Assembly (NCBI GenBank): GCA_910589655.1 | Contig: CAJUTJ010000048.1 | Location: forward strand, 1 to 32,204 | From: an uncultured Acetatifactor sp. | Lineage (GTDB): Bacteria > Bacillota > Clostridia > Lachnospirales > Lachnospiraceae | Reading direction: 5' to 3' | Length of the DNA: 32,204 bases | Part shown: one piece after another, positions 6,179 through 14,835 of the stretch | Numbering within the stretch: position 1 is the first letter of the stretch | Layout: each line of letters starts with the position of its first letter | Notes under the pieces: model-generated | What the model saw: the letters and a program-made list of their open reading frames with translations, nothing else | Databases searched by the model: none | Told to the model about the DNA's origin: nothing | Translations under genes and position numbers: made by a program

Positions 6179-8890
6179 TCAATACCTTTTCCCGTCTCTG
6201 TATGTCTCGGAAAAGGAAATGGATACATCATTTTTTTTCATAAACAGAAGGCCGAACGAACCCGGACCACAGTTACTGGCAATGGCGGAGGAGGCTTTCT
6301 GAAGATAGACCCTCTCAAAAGGACAATACTGATGCACCAAATCCTGAATATACTTCAGACTCTTTTCGTCCATCCCCGCATAGGTTATGAACAAGATCCG
6401 CCTGTCGATATTCCTTGCATCTCTAAGAACTTTCCTGACATAGACCCTTATCACATGATTGAAATTCCCTAATTCCATGCTGCTCACCGTCATCCGGCTC
6501 TTTCGCAGTGCAATGACAGGATGCAGCAACAGCGCATCACAAAGAATCTGTACCTTTCTGGAAACCTGTCCTGCCTGACACATGGAATCGGCATCTTGAA
6601 TGATAAAAGCGGAAGAAATATACCGCCTCAGCCTTTTCACCGTCCCCACAATCTCTTCCTTTGAGGCATGGTGCTCTGCCATATAAGCGGCATACAGCAC
6701 CGAAAGCCCCATGCTGCTGGAGAGATGTCCCGAATCCACCACCGTAACATTCTCAAAAGATTTCGCCGCCTCCACCGCATTGTGATAACCATTGCCTACA
6801 TGCTCTGCCATGGTGATATGTATCACATTCTGGGCTTCCGTCAGCCTTTGTGCAAAAAACCTCTCGTAGTCTTCCACATCAGGCGCCTGAGAGAATCCGC
6901 TTTTCCCCTTGGCCATATGGGAAAGCAGCTCATCAACCAATAATTCCGAATTATCCAGAAAACGTCCCTGTTCGGTGCGGATGTAATATGGACAGACATG
7001 TATGCCAAATTCTTTCTTAAGCGATTCCGGCAGATCACACACACTGTCCGTAGTCACCATCAGAGAAATTCTGTTGGTCTGTTCAAATATCAGGACATCT
7101 TTTCCGATCTCAGGCTGGATGGCCTCCTCGCTGAGTTTCACCTTTTCTTTAGGCAATATATGCAGCACGGCAGCCTCCAGTAAGGCACCGCTGATAGGTT
7201 TTGCCAGATAACCGCTGAAGCCCTCTTTCCGGTAAAGCTGCTGGTCAGCGCTTCCCGCATTGGCCGTCAGTGCAATCACCGGCACAGTCTGGCACAGCCC
7301 TCCGGGCTGGGAATGAATCGCATGAAGACACTCTATTCCATCCATCTCCGGCATCAGATGATCCATCAAAATACAGTCATAATGCTGGTACTGGGTCAGC
7401 CGCAGGCATTCTGCTCCGTTTAAAGCAGTGTCGATCTGGATTTTCGTATCCGACAGCAGCTTACTCACCACCATCAGATTCATCTCATTATCGTCAACCA
7501 CAAGCAGATGCGCATCCGGTGCCTCGAAACTGTGTTTATACTGCTCTCCCTCTCGAGCCTTCATTCTGGAAGTCAAGGTAAAGGTTCCCAGCTCCCTTTC
7601 GCTTATGATATCCTGATCCAGCATCACAAGGAACGTTGAACCATTCATATAAACACTGTTGACACTGATCTTACCTCCCATCAGCTCCACCAGCTGATGG
7701 ACAATGCTTAAGCCCAGACCTGTTCCTTCAATGTGACGGTTTCGCTTTTCATCCACCCTCTTGAAAGCGTCAAAAATGTAAGGAATGTTCTCCTTCTTCA
7801 CTCCTTGCCCCGTATCCTCGACGGAATACCAGACTCTCACTCTGTTCAGCCCCAGACGCTCACAGCGGACGGAAAGGGTAACGGAACCCTCCTTCGTATA
7901 TTTCACCGCATTATTCAGCAGGTTAATTAACACTTGCTTGATGCGCACTTCATCGCCGCAAAGCATACTGGGCATTGCCGGATCCACATGCAGACGGAAT
8001 TCCAGCCCCTTTTCTCTTGCTTTTATCCATATCATGTTCACAATCTCAGAGAAAAGCACTCCGGTCTCATAGGACGCATTCACAATCTCCATCTTATTGG
8101 ATTTAATCTTGGACAGATCCAGTATGTCATTAATGAGCGCTAGCAGCATCTTGCTTGCCCCTTGAATATTTCTGGCATTCTCGGCGATGTCTTCGGAAAT
8201 GTCCCCCCGCAGGATCATTTCGTTGAGTCCGATAATGGTATTGATGGGAGTACGGATTTCGTGGCTCATGCTGGAGAAAAAGTGGTTCTCTGCCTGATTG
8301 AGTTCCTCAATCTCCTTTTTCTGCTCTATGGTAATCTTATTTTCCTCTTCATAAAGATAATTCTGAAACAGCAAAAGCACACTGGTCAGAGCTCCCGCCA
8401 AAATCACGGAACGGACGGAATCAAAATAGGCCTGAGCCTCGGTATTGGGCAGAACAAACTCCGGATAATGGAAGGCCACATAATAACATAATATAGTCTC
8501 GGCGGTACACAACAAGAAAAACACAACCATCTTCTTTCCCTTCAGTGTAACGCTGATATAAATGAAACAGAGTACAAACCACTCCGGAACTCCGCCGTTA
8601 ATCCCTCCTCCGGCAAAAAAGACCACCGGAAACAGCAAAAGCAGCAATACCACTATGGCTGTAGCTCCCGCATTAATACATTCCTTTTGAATACTGAACT
8701 TCAAGACCAGATAGATATAGGCAATGCTCCCCGCCATAATAAATATATTCGCCGTAAATCTGCCCATAATCAATATAAAAACCAAAGCGACCATGCTGAT
8801 GCCTGTCACAAGGCGGAACATACGCTCTCTTAAACTGACTTTATGGTCAAACATAATATCAAGCCATTTTTTTAACACGTCTACCCCCAT
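6179..8890 (-). CDS. Hybrid histidine kinase-receiver fused to a C-terminal DegV domain
   Basis: This 903-residue protein has a membrane region (about 25-178, several helices) and a HisKA domain with FFSSMSHEIRTPI (phospho-acceptor His210). The ATPase domain has N box NLLNNAVKYT, DTGQG and GTGLGLSIV. A receiver (about 461-580) has VVDDNE, phospho-acceptor Asp510 and YLAKPI. From about 607 to 885 there is an entire DegV/FakB-type domain: TTDSVCDLP, SGFSQAPDVEDYE, GNGYHNAVEAAK, VTVVDSGHLSSSMGLS and NCGPGSFGLLF. DegV proteins bind a fatty acid in a buried pocket. The ORF is uninterrupted. It is the last gene of a three-gene operon, 26 bp after another hybrid kinase. The ATG at 8890 lacks close SD spacing; GTG at residue 5 is an alternative. 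Coupling of phosphotransfer to fatty-acid binding is inference. Confidence 0.93.
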   Translation of the reverse strand: MGVDVLKKWLDIMFDHKVSLRERMFRLVTGISMVALVFILIMGRFTANIFIMAGSIAYIYLVLKFSIQKECINAGATAIVVLLLLLFPVVFFAGGGINGGVPEWFVLCFIYISVTLKGKKMVVFFLLCTAETILCYYVAFHYPEFVLPNTEAQAYFDSVRSVILAGALTSVLLLFQNYLYEEENKITIEQKKEIEELNQAENHFFSSMSHEIRTPINTIIGLNEMILRGDISEDIAENARNIQGASKMLLALINDILDLSKIKSNKMEIVNASYETGVLFSEIVNMIWIKAREKGLEFRLHVDPAMPSMLCGDEVRIKQVLINLLNNAVKYTKEGSVTLSVRCERLGLNRVRVWYSVEDTGQGVKKENIPYIFDAFKRVDEKRNRHIEGTGLGLSIVHQLVELMGGKISVNSVYMNGSTFLVMLDQDIISERELGTFTLTSRMKAREGEQYKHSFEAPDAHLLVVDDNEMNLMVVSKLLSDTKIQIDTALNGAECLRLTQYQHYDCILMDHLMPEMDGIECLHAIHSQPGGLCQTVPVIALTANAGSADQQLYRKEGFSGYLAKPISGALLEAAVLHILPKEKVKLSEEAIQPEIGKDVLIFEQTNRISLMVTTDSVCDLPESLKKEFGIHVCPYYIRTEQGRFLDNSELLVDELLSHMAKGKSGFSQAPDVEDYERFFAQRLTEAQNVIHITMAEHVGNGYHNAVEAAKSFENVTVVDSGHLSSSMGLSVLYAAYMAEHHASKEEIVGTVKRLRRYISSAFIIQDADSMCQAGQVSRKVQILCDALLLHPVIALRKSRMTVSSMELGNFNHVIRVYVRKVLRDARNIDRRILFITYAGMDEKSLKYIQDLVHQYCPFERVYLQKASSAIASNCGPGSFGLLFMKKNDVSISFSETYRDGKRY

Positions 8891-8916
8891 TCGCCCGTCT
8901 CAGCGGACACTCCTGA

Positions 8917-11478
8917 TCAGGATAAATATTTTTCAATGCTCTCACAAACCTGTCTATATAGCTGCAGAAGCAGCGGATGGTTTTCACGAATATATTCCAC
9001 ATCCTGCTCCTTGCCTGCCCGTTCCAGCTCCTTTGCCTGTCCGGAAAGTTCCTCTGCACCGATGGTGAGCGATGTACTTTTCAGCGCATGAACCTTAATG
9101 GCATAATCCGCCCAGTCAGCGCTTTCATACAAAGAGACAATCTCCTTCCGCTTCCCATCCGCCTGATCATGGAACATTTGCAGCATTTCCCGATAAAAAT
9201 CTTCCTCATCGTTACAATATTCCAATCCCATACTTACATTGATGCCGGCTGTCACCAAAGGCTCGTAAGGCGGGACAGTATTCTCTGCAGCGGCATCTGC
9301 TCCGGACGGCTCCTCCTGCAGCGGCACACCGGAATCCGTATTCTTATTGTCCGCCTGTTCTTTCGTTTCGGAGACCGCTTCCTTCTGCTGCTCCTCCGAG
9401 CCGGTACCGGCAAGATCCGTATCATACCGGATACAGCTCTCCGGCAGCACCCGGCGCAGAACCCGCTCCAGAACAACGCGCTCAATAGGTTTGGGAATAA
9501 ATTCCGAAAAGCCTTCGTTTCGGAACATCTCTCTGGCGCCGCTTAATGTATTCGCCGTCAAGGCGATTACCGGCAGATTCCTAAACATTCCGTCATTGAC
9601 TTCTCTGATACGCCGCAATGTCTCCACACCGTCAAAGCCCGGCATCATATGATCCAAAAAGATTATATCATAGTTATTTTGAGTACACCACTCCACAGCT
9701 GTCCTTCCGTTACCACAGATATCCACCTGCATACCATAGCTTCCAAGAACTCCCTTGACCACCACCAGATTCATTTCCTCGTCATCTACTGCCAGCGCAC
9801 GGACTCCCGGACAGGTAAAGGGCCTGCGGCCGATGGTGTGGACATCCTCTATTTTATTGTCACGCTTCTGGCCGCTCAGCAAATTCACTATGGAAAGGGC
9901 AAAAAAGGGCTTGCGCAGTACTAAAAGCTTGCTGCCCTCATCCAGTACAAAGCCCTTATCCGCAATTACCGCCACCTGAATCGACTCCGCCAATTCCTCA
10001 TAATACGGAGCATTCCCCATATACTCCAACTGCGCAACGAAGATATGCGTCAGCCGGTGCTCACGCTGCAGCTTCAATAGTCCTTCGAAATTATGTGCCT
10101 GATACCCCTCAACCCCCAGTCCTTCCACCAGATGGAGAATCATATTGTCATAATATTCCCGGACCTCATCACGGTCATATTTATCAGGGCGGAAATAACA
10201 GGCTATGCACATCTTGGATGCGTTGGGCACTACAATACTGGGTGTATCATCCTCCACTCCCTGCGGAATGGCAATATGTACTTGCAGCCCCTCCTGCTCC
10301 TTGCTGTCAAAATGGACAAAGCCTCCCATAGAATGCAGCAGGCCCCGGGCAATGGGAATCCCAAGCCCCAGCCCGCCCACATAACGCTGACTTCCGGAAT
10401 CTGCCTGATAAAAATCGTCTTTTATCTGTCCCAGCTGAGAGGGGGCCATGCCGATGCCCGTATCATAAATATCAATAATCAGATTTATACCATAGCTTTC
10501 CCGGCGGAAACCGACGCAGAGACAGATCCCCCCCTCTTCCGTAAATTTCAGAGAGTTTTCCAACAAAATTTTAAGGATATGGGTAATTTTCTCCGCATCG
10601 CCAATCAGAACTGACGGAATCCTCGGATCAATGTCAACGACCACTTCCAGCTTACTGCTGCCGCTTTGCATGGATATTATGGTAATCACGTCGTTTACCA
10701 CCGAGGTGATCGTATAAGATTCCTGTACGGCGATCAGCGTCCCTTCTACACTCTCCGTGTAATCAAGTATGTTACTGATCAAGCCGGACAGACGTTTGCC
10801 AGCCATTTTAATGGAATAGATGTCTTCTCTGATTTCAGAGGGAAGCTCTTTCCCCAATGCCACTTCGCTGATCCCGATAACCATATTGACAGGTGTCCGC
10901 AATTCATGGGACACATTGGAAAGGAATTCGGCATTCTGCCGCACTGCTATGGCAAGCTGCTCCTGCATGCTTTCATATTTTTCCCTCTCCCCTTGTCTGC
11001 GGTTAATCCTATACCTTGTCACCATCAGCGATCCCAGAACCGTTGCTGCACCTAATATCAACCGGAGCAGATCTTCCTCATTCATCGCTGCATTAATCGT
11101 ATCAAAAACCAGAAAATGGTATAAAATCTGCAGCACATACATAAAAGCCGCCAAATACAACAGCCGTTTTCTATTTAACAGGGATAAAAATAAGAGTGCG
11201 GCACAGGTCGCCAATGGGATATCAAACAGACTGGACTCATGCACGCCCAGAAAAAAGAGCTCAATTATAAGCAATCCCGAACATATATTTTCATATAGTA
11301 TTTCCGACCCGATCCTTCCGATATGCAGCCACCATACCACAAGACAGCTGATAATCATCAGCGGGATCATCCACATTTCCCATGGCCTGACCAGTATGAT
11401 CACACCCAACAGCATACTCAGGATACTGAGAGTGCTGGCCATAAGCAGGTGCATGCTTATCTGCGCTTCTGCTTTCAT
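8917..11478 (-). CDS. Hybrid sensor histidine kinase with receiver and HPt domains
   Basis: This 853-residue protein has an N-terminal membrane domain (several helices, about 10-155) and HisKA with FLSNVSHELRTPV (His191). The ATPase domain has ENSLKF, DTGIGM and GGLGLGIPIARGL. A region at about 420-535 looks like a degenerate receiver without an acceptor Asp. A genuine receiver follows (about 558-680; AVDDEE, Asp609 in FLDHMMPG, PKPIE). A Gln/Glu-rich linker leads to a C-terminal HPt domain with AIKVHALKSTSLTIGA (His797). This is a complete phosphorelay chain in one protein. Its start codon overlaps the stop of the receiver gene by one base (TAATG), implying translational coupling. The input signal is unknown. 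Confidence 0.93.
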   Translation of the reverse strand: MKAEAQISMHLLMASTLSILSMLLGVIILVRPWEMWMIPLMIISCLVVWWLHIGRIGSEILYENICSGLLIIELFFLGVHESSLFDIPLATCAALLFLSLLNRKRLLYLAAFMYVLQILYHFLVFDTINAAMNEEDLLRLILGAATVLGSLMVTRYRINRRQGEREKYESMQEQLAIAVRQNAEFLSNVSHELRTPVNMVIGISEVALGKELPSEIREDIYSIKMAGKRLSGLISNILDYTESVEGTLIAVQESYTITSVVNDVITIISMQSGSSKLEVVVDIDPRIPSVLIGDAEKITHILKILLENSLKFTEEGGICLCVGFRRESYGINLIIDIYDTGIGMAPSQLGQIKDDFYQADSGSQRYVGGLGLGIPIARGLLHSMGGFVHFDSKEQEGLQVHIAIPQGVEDDTPSIVVPNASKMCIACYFRPDKYDRDEVREYYDNMILHLVEGLGVEGYQAHNFEGLLKLQREHRLTHIFVAQLEYMGNAPYYEELAESIQVAVIADKGFVLDEGSKLLVLRKPFFALSIVNLLSGQKRDNKIEDVHTIGRRPFTCPGVRALAVDDEEMNLVVVKGVLGSYGMQVDICGNGRTAVEWCTQNNYDIIFLDHMMPGFDGVETLRRIREVNDGMFRNLPVIALTANTLSGAREMFRNEGFSEFIPKPIERVVLERVLRRVLPESCIRYDTDLAGTGSEEQQKEAVSETKEQADNKNTDSGVPLQEEPSGADAAAENTVPPYEPLVTAGINVSMGLEYCNDEEDFYREMLQMFHDQADGKRKEIVSLYESADWADYAIKVHALKSTSLTIGAEELSGQAKELERAGKEQDVEYIRENHPLLLQLYRQVCESIEKYLS

Positions 11479-11837
11479 TATTTCTCAAACTCCTTTGCAA
11501 TCCGCTCCAGAAGATCCTTTGGCAGAAACGGTTTTTTCAAATAATTAACTGCCCCCAGACTTAGCGCCGCTAACACATCGTCCTCATCCCCCGATGCCGT
11601 CAAAAAGATCACCGGTACTTCCACCTTATCTTCCTTCATGCGCTGAAAGGTCTCAATACCGTTCATACCGGGCATTGCAATATCCAAAAGAATCAAATCA
11701 ATGCATTCCTCTTTCAGTTTATCCAGAGCTTCCTCCCCTGACTCCGCCAGAACCAAATCATAATGCTTCTCTAAAATCATTTTCGTCCGTTTCAAGTTCA
11801 TTACATCATCGTCCACCACTAAAATACATCTCCGCAT
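11478..11837 (-). CDS. Stand-alone response regulator receiver protein (CheY-like)
   Basis: This 119-residue protein is a single receiver domain. Acidic residues Asp10 and Asp11 (VVDDD), phospho-acceptor Asp52 (LILLDIAMPGMNG), Thr80 (FLTAS) and Lys102 (YLKKPF) are all in place. There is no output domain, so it must act by protein contact or pass phosphate on, for example to the HPt domain of the next gene. AAGGAGG lies 9 nt before the ATG. It is the first gene of the operon with the two hybrid kinases. No DNA-binding regulator is encoded in the operon. Confidence 0.95.
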   Translation of the reverse strand: MRRCILVVDDDVMNLKRTKMILEKHYDLVLAESGEEALDKLKEECIDLILLDIAMPGMNGIETFQRMKEDKVEVPVIFLTASGDEDDVLAALSLGAVNYLKKPFLPKDLLERIAKEFEK

Positions 11838-11861
11838 ACAGCCTGCTGCCTCCTTGTAATT

Positions 11862-11890
11862 CTTTTAGATATTTTATACCATTATGTCAA
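11862..11890 (-). promoter_or_regulatory. Possible promoter of the two-component operon
   Basis: On the minus strand, TTGACA (11885-11890) is followed after 17 bp by TAAAAG (11862-11867), a weak -10. AT-rich DNA surrounds it. A different -10 in the same stretch cannot be excluded. Confidence 0.4.
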
Positions 11891-12411
11891 TTATTTTATT
11901 ATAGAATATTAGTAAAATCAAGTCTTCTTTTTCTGTCCTTATATCCATTACCAAACTCTGTCTTTCCATTTTTTCCGAAACGATTCCTATCAATTTATGC
12001 AGGAGCAAAAATAGCATTTCGTACAACGAATCATTAATTTTTGATACATTGGCGCAGATGAATTTTCAGTCTGCAAGGCAGATTTCCAACGGCGTAACGG
12101 TGGCCGCGTTCAGGAAATCTAACGCTGCAGATGGATATTCAGGCAAGACGGCTATTAGGCATTGTCTGTTTGACTACGACTTGATATTGCTGAAAGCAGA
12201 GAACGGTACAAGAATTTTATTGGTTTTATGATGAGAATATACAAGAATAAAATCTCATTTGTGAAATTGCAGTCAGCCAAAGATTCAAAACCGCCGCTGC
12301 ATGGTACGGTTGGTGGGTTTTTTCAAGCGGCGCAAAAGGCAGTCTTGGGGCAGCAGCCCGGAGAAGAGTACGCCGCATTTTCCCCTTTGCTTCTCCGGGA
12401 ATAAATGACCG
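11891..12411. other. Intergenic interval without a supported gene
   Basis: The left part is AT-rich promoter DNA. A weak plus-strand frame (12049-12231, TTG start, no ribosome site) and another open stretch to about 12400 have no recognisable domain and may be remnants of an older gene. A perfect 10-bp inverted repeat, CCCGGAGAAG (12357-12366) with CTTCTCCGGG (12390-12399), lies just after the M23 gene. It could end its transcription, but no T-tract follows. Confidence 0.4.
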
Positions 12412-13500
12412 TCAAGGCAAATCGGCCTTCCCCGTCTCATACTCCTCCACCGCCGGATCCACAATATCCGTAGTTCTCACCCACTCCTTTGTCCCTTCCA
12501 CTTTTACCGCAGGCTGAGTATGCTTTGCCAGAAAACGTGTCAAGGGATAGAGGTCAACCCAAATCTCGTTATTTCCTTCCTTCTGGGACTCGTCAAAAAT
12601 AAGCTGCAGCCCCCAGTGCAGATGCGTCACTTCAATATTATTTACATTCTCCTTGGTGCTGTATCCGGTATGCCCCATGTATCCGATGACATCTCCGGCC
12701 GTAACCACGCTTCCTTCCTCCAGCCAGTCCGCGTATGGATAATTCTGACGGAGATGGGCGTAATAGTAGTAACGTTTTTTATCGAAGCTTCGTATGCCGA
12801 TACGCCAGCCGCCGTATTGATTCCACCCTAAAGCTTCCACCGTCCCCGATTCCACAGCGATGATAGGTGTACCTACCAATCCCATCATGTCATGCCCCAG
12901 ATGCCTCCGCTGATATCCGTAACTCCTTCCGGCGCCAAAATCATCATAATGTGTATAGTCAAACCCTCTTGCCAGAGGAAAATATCCTTTTAGGCCATAT
13001 TTGTCCACATAACTGACATTTCCGGCCTCATCCACACACTCCTCCCGATACTCGCCTACCAGACCTCCCAGTACCGCATCATAAGCTTCCTTATAATATG
13101 TATAATACTTCATATCTGCCGTTAAACTCTCTATAGTTTCTTCTCCTTGTGAAAGCGCCTTTGCCCCTTTGTCCATAATCTTTAAGGCATCTTTGCCGAA
13201 GCTGCCTCCCGTCCGTGACGCCGTGTAAGCCAAAAGTTCAATCCAGCAGATCTCATGCTCTGTTCCATGAGTATCCACATCCCACTCATAGGCTTTGCAC
13301 AACGCTTCGTATGATACCGTAAAATCCACCCACTTGATATAGTCATCTTCTATGGTAAGCACGGCATTGCTGGCGCTTTCCTTGTCATACGTATTCCGCT
13401 TTACCGTAACCAATGTTGCCAGCACCATTGCCAGCAGGCATTCCATCAAAATTCCTTTCTTTATAAGATACAGATATTTTTCCCGTTTTCTTATGTCCAT
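12412..13500 (-). CDS. Membrane-anchored M23-family metallopeptidase (LytM/peptidoglycan endopeptidase type)
   Basis: The chosen start is the ATG at 13500, with GGAG and 5-nt spacing, giving 362 residues; the frame is open 16 residues further upstream without a ribosome site. One hydrophobic segment near residues 14-33 anchors it to the membrane, leaving a large extracytoplasmic part. The M23 zinc site is visible as HLGHD (His200, Asp204) and HLHWG (His293, His295), with the HTGYST region before it. About 170 residues between anchor and peptidase domain are unassigned. The short tail ends AVEEYETGKADLP. Cell-wall cleavage is the expected activity. It lies downstream of hpf but a terminator separates them. 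Confidence 0.88.
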   Translation of the reverse strand: MDIRKREKYLYLIKKGILMECLLAMVLATLVTVKRNTYDKESASNAVLTIEDDYIKWVDFTVSYEALCKAYEWDVDTHGTEHEICWIELLAYTASRTGGSFGKDALKIMDKGAKALSQGEETIESLTADMKYYTYYKEAYDAVLGGLVGEYREECVDEAGNVSYVDKYGLKGYFPLARGFDYTHYDDFGAGRSYGYQRRHLGHDMMGLVGTPIIAVESGTVEALGWNQYGGWRIGIRSFDKKRYYYYAHLRQNYPYADWLEEGSVVTAGDVIGYMGHTGYSTKENVNNIEVTHLHWGLQLIFDESQKEGNNEIWVDLYPLTRFLAKHTQPAVKVEGTKEWVRTTDIVDPAVEEYETGKADLP

Positions 13501-13552
13501 AACCGCTCCGGAATATTCGTTAGAAAAATATATGAAATATGCGGCCAAAAAA

Positions 13553-13580
13553 GAAGTGCCAAGTTATCCTTAGGCACTTC
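13553..13580 (-). terminator. Intrinsic terminator downstream of hpf
   Basis: On the minus strand, GAAGTGCC pairs with GGCACTTC (plus positions 13573-13580 and 13553-13560) around a 12-nt loop, directly followed by a T-tract (plus A-tract 13546-13551). It lies 57 bp after the hpf stop codon and before the M23 gene. Confidence 0.8.
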
Positions 13581-13636
13581 CTTCATTACTATAGCAGCTC
13601 ATTTACAGTTAAAATATTCCCTTGCATCAATTTCCC

Positions 13637-14164
13637 TTAATCTTCCGGTTCAATCAGGCCGTATGTATCACCCTTCCTCTTATATACCACATTCACCTGA
13701 TCTGTCTCTGCATTGATAAATACAAAGAAGTTATGTCCCAACAGCTCCATCTGAATACATGCATCTTCGGGATACATGGGCTTGATGTCAAATTTCTTGG
13801 TTCTGACAATCTTAACCTCTTCATCGTCCATATAATCGTTTTCTACATACATTTTACTGAAAGACCCGTTGCCCTGCTGCTTGTCCACAATTTTATTCTT
13901 ATATTTCTTCAACTGTCTTTCAATAATTTCTTCCACCAGATCAATGGAGACATACATATCATTGCTTACCTGCTCGGAACGAATGATATTTCCCTTTACG
14001 GGAATGGTTACTTCAATCTTCTGCCTCTCCTTTTCAACACTCAAGGTAACGTGTGCTTCCGTATCAGGGTTGAAAAATTTTTCCAACTTGCCGATCTTCT
14101 CTTCTACCGCATTTCTCAAACCGGGTGTTACATCAATATTTCTGCCTACGATTACAAATTTCAT
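13637..14164 (-). CDS. hpf: Ribosome hibernation promoting factor, long form
   Basis: This 175-residue protein has the N-terminal HPF/RaiA domain (about 1-100; begins MKFVIVGRNIDVTPGLRNAV) and the C-terminal dimerisation domain of long HPF (about 118-175; FDIKPMYPEDACIQMELLGHNFFVFIN). Long HPF joins two 70S ribosomes into inactive 100S dimers in stationary phase. Length is typical for Firmicutes. AAAGGG lies 8 nt before the ATG. A promoter (14199-14228) and a terminator (13553-13580) make it a single-gene unit. Its upstream intergenic region is unusually long and carries DnaA-box-like sites. Confidence 0.97.
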   Translation of the reverse strand: MKFVIVGRNIDVTPGLRNAVEEKIGKLEKFFNPDTEAHVTLSVEKERQKIEVTIPVKGNIIRSEQVSNDMYVSIDLVEEIIERQLKKYKNKIVDKQQGNGSFSKMYVENDYMDDEEVKIVRTKKFDIKPMYPEDACIQMELLGHNFFVFINAETDQVNVVYKRKGDTYGLIEPED

Positions 14165-14198
14165 GCCATCATCCCTTTCGGTTTATTATTGTATTTGC

Positions 14199-14228
14199 AT
14201 TATAACATATTTATCTGGGCTTATGCAA
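14199..14228 (-). promoter_or_regulatory. Candidate hpf promoter
   Basis: On the minus strand, TTGCAT (14223-14228) and a perfect TATAAT (14199-14204) are 18 bp apart. The predicted transcript starts near 14192, about 28 nt before the ATG. Confidence 0.65.
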
Positions 14229-14379
14229 CAATTTAACATATTATTTACATGTTTTTGACATTATGCATGTCAAGAGAGTTTTATTCCATTTTTGTCCAAA
14301 ATGCATTTTTTATTACTATTTCACAAAACAAGTGTTTCTGTTTCAATTATAAATCAGAATAATATGTGCATTAAAAACC

Positions 14380-14450
14380 GGTGGATAATGTGTATAAATC
14401 GGTGTATAAAGTGTTTTTATCCTATTTTGTGTACTTTTTATTGTGGATAA
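14380..14450. promoter_or_regulatory. Cluster of four DnaA-box-like nonamers
   Basis: All four read in the same direction: GGTGGATAA (14380-14388), TGTGTATAA (14389-14397), GGTGTATAA (14401-14409) and TGTGGATAA (14442-14450). The last is a perfect DnaA box and the second fits TTWTNCACA on the other strand; the other two have one mismatch at the first base. An AT-rich stretch with few G or C follows to about 14640. No dnaA or dnaN gene is near, so this is not called an origin. DnaA binding is inference. Confidence 0.45.
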
Positions 14451-14651
14451 CTATTACCCCTTTTTGGTTATGGTTTAATCGATATATTAATCTTTATAAA
14501 ATAATTGTAACAATTGCACATATCATAATAATATTGCCCTTTTATTCCGAAAGATAATATCAGAAATAGTTACACAATAAGATCAAATTTGAAAACAATT
14601 CTGCTTGTAACAATATGAAAATACAACGTATTTCCTCTGCATGGAACTAAT

Positions 14652-14743
14652 CGAGTAGGGAAGATTTATCTTCCCCTGCTCGCCGCGCGAGGTGCGGGCA
14701 GCGTAAGCTGCTTAATTCCGTTCCGCACCTCTGTGCATAAAAA
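14652..14743 (+). ncRNA. Candidate structured RNA element between hpf and the NlpC/P60 gene
   Basis: This is a GC-rich island in AT-rich DNA. Hairpin 1: CGAGTAGGGAAG (14652-14663) with CTTCCCCTGCTCG (14670-14682), one bulge. Hairpin 2: AGGTGCGG (14690-14697) with CCGCACCT (14723-14730), enclosing GCAGC-GTAA-GCTGC (14698-14711) and an 11-nt internal loop. The GTAA loop is a GNRA tetraloop on the plus strand. The hairpin at 14744-14771 could end a plus-strand transcript. No confident plus-strand promoter is seen. A raiA-motif RNA, known to sit near hpf genes, or a dispersed repeat are alternatives. Confidence 0.35.
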
Positions 14744-14771
14744 ACAGGCCACACCCCAAGGTATGGCCTGT
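14744..14771. terminator. Intrinsic terminator after the NlpC/P60 gene, probably bidirectional
   Basis: ACAGGCCACACC (14744-14755) pairs with GGTATGGCCTGT (14760-14771), 12 bp with one wobble/mismatch and a 4-nt loop. An A-tract on the left (about 14739-14744) gives a U-tract for the minus-strand gene ending at 14836. TTTTCATATTTTC on the right gives a weaker U-tract for plus-strand transcripts. Confidence 0.8.
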
Positions 14772-14835
14772 TTTCATATTTTCTATATCGCATATGTCCT
14801 TCTGCATTACTTTTCGCCGGAACACTTTTCTCGGT

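Noticed and set aside
10093..10614. Plus-strand ORFs opposite the hybrid kinase (also 8977-9546, 10820-11548)
   Set aside because: They are antisense shadows of a clear minus-strand kinase, with no ribosome sites or family features.
12049..12231. Plus-strand ORF of 60 codons
   Set aside because: It has a TTG start, no ribosome site and no recognisable domain. It may be a remnant but is not supported as a gene.
13622..14236. Plus-strand ORF of 204 codons opposite hpf
   Set aside because: It is an antisense shadow of the well-conserved hpf gene; its hydrophobic product is a by-product of the complementary codons.
14165..14743. Chromosomal origin oriC
   Set aside because: DnaA-box-like sites and AT-rich DNA are present, but dnaA, dnaN, rpmH and similar marker genes are absent, and box number is low.
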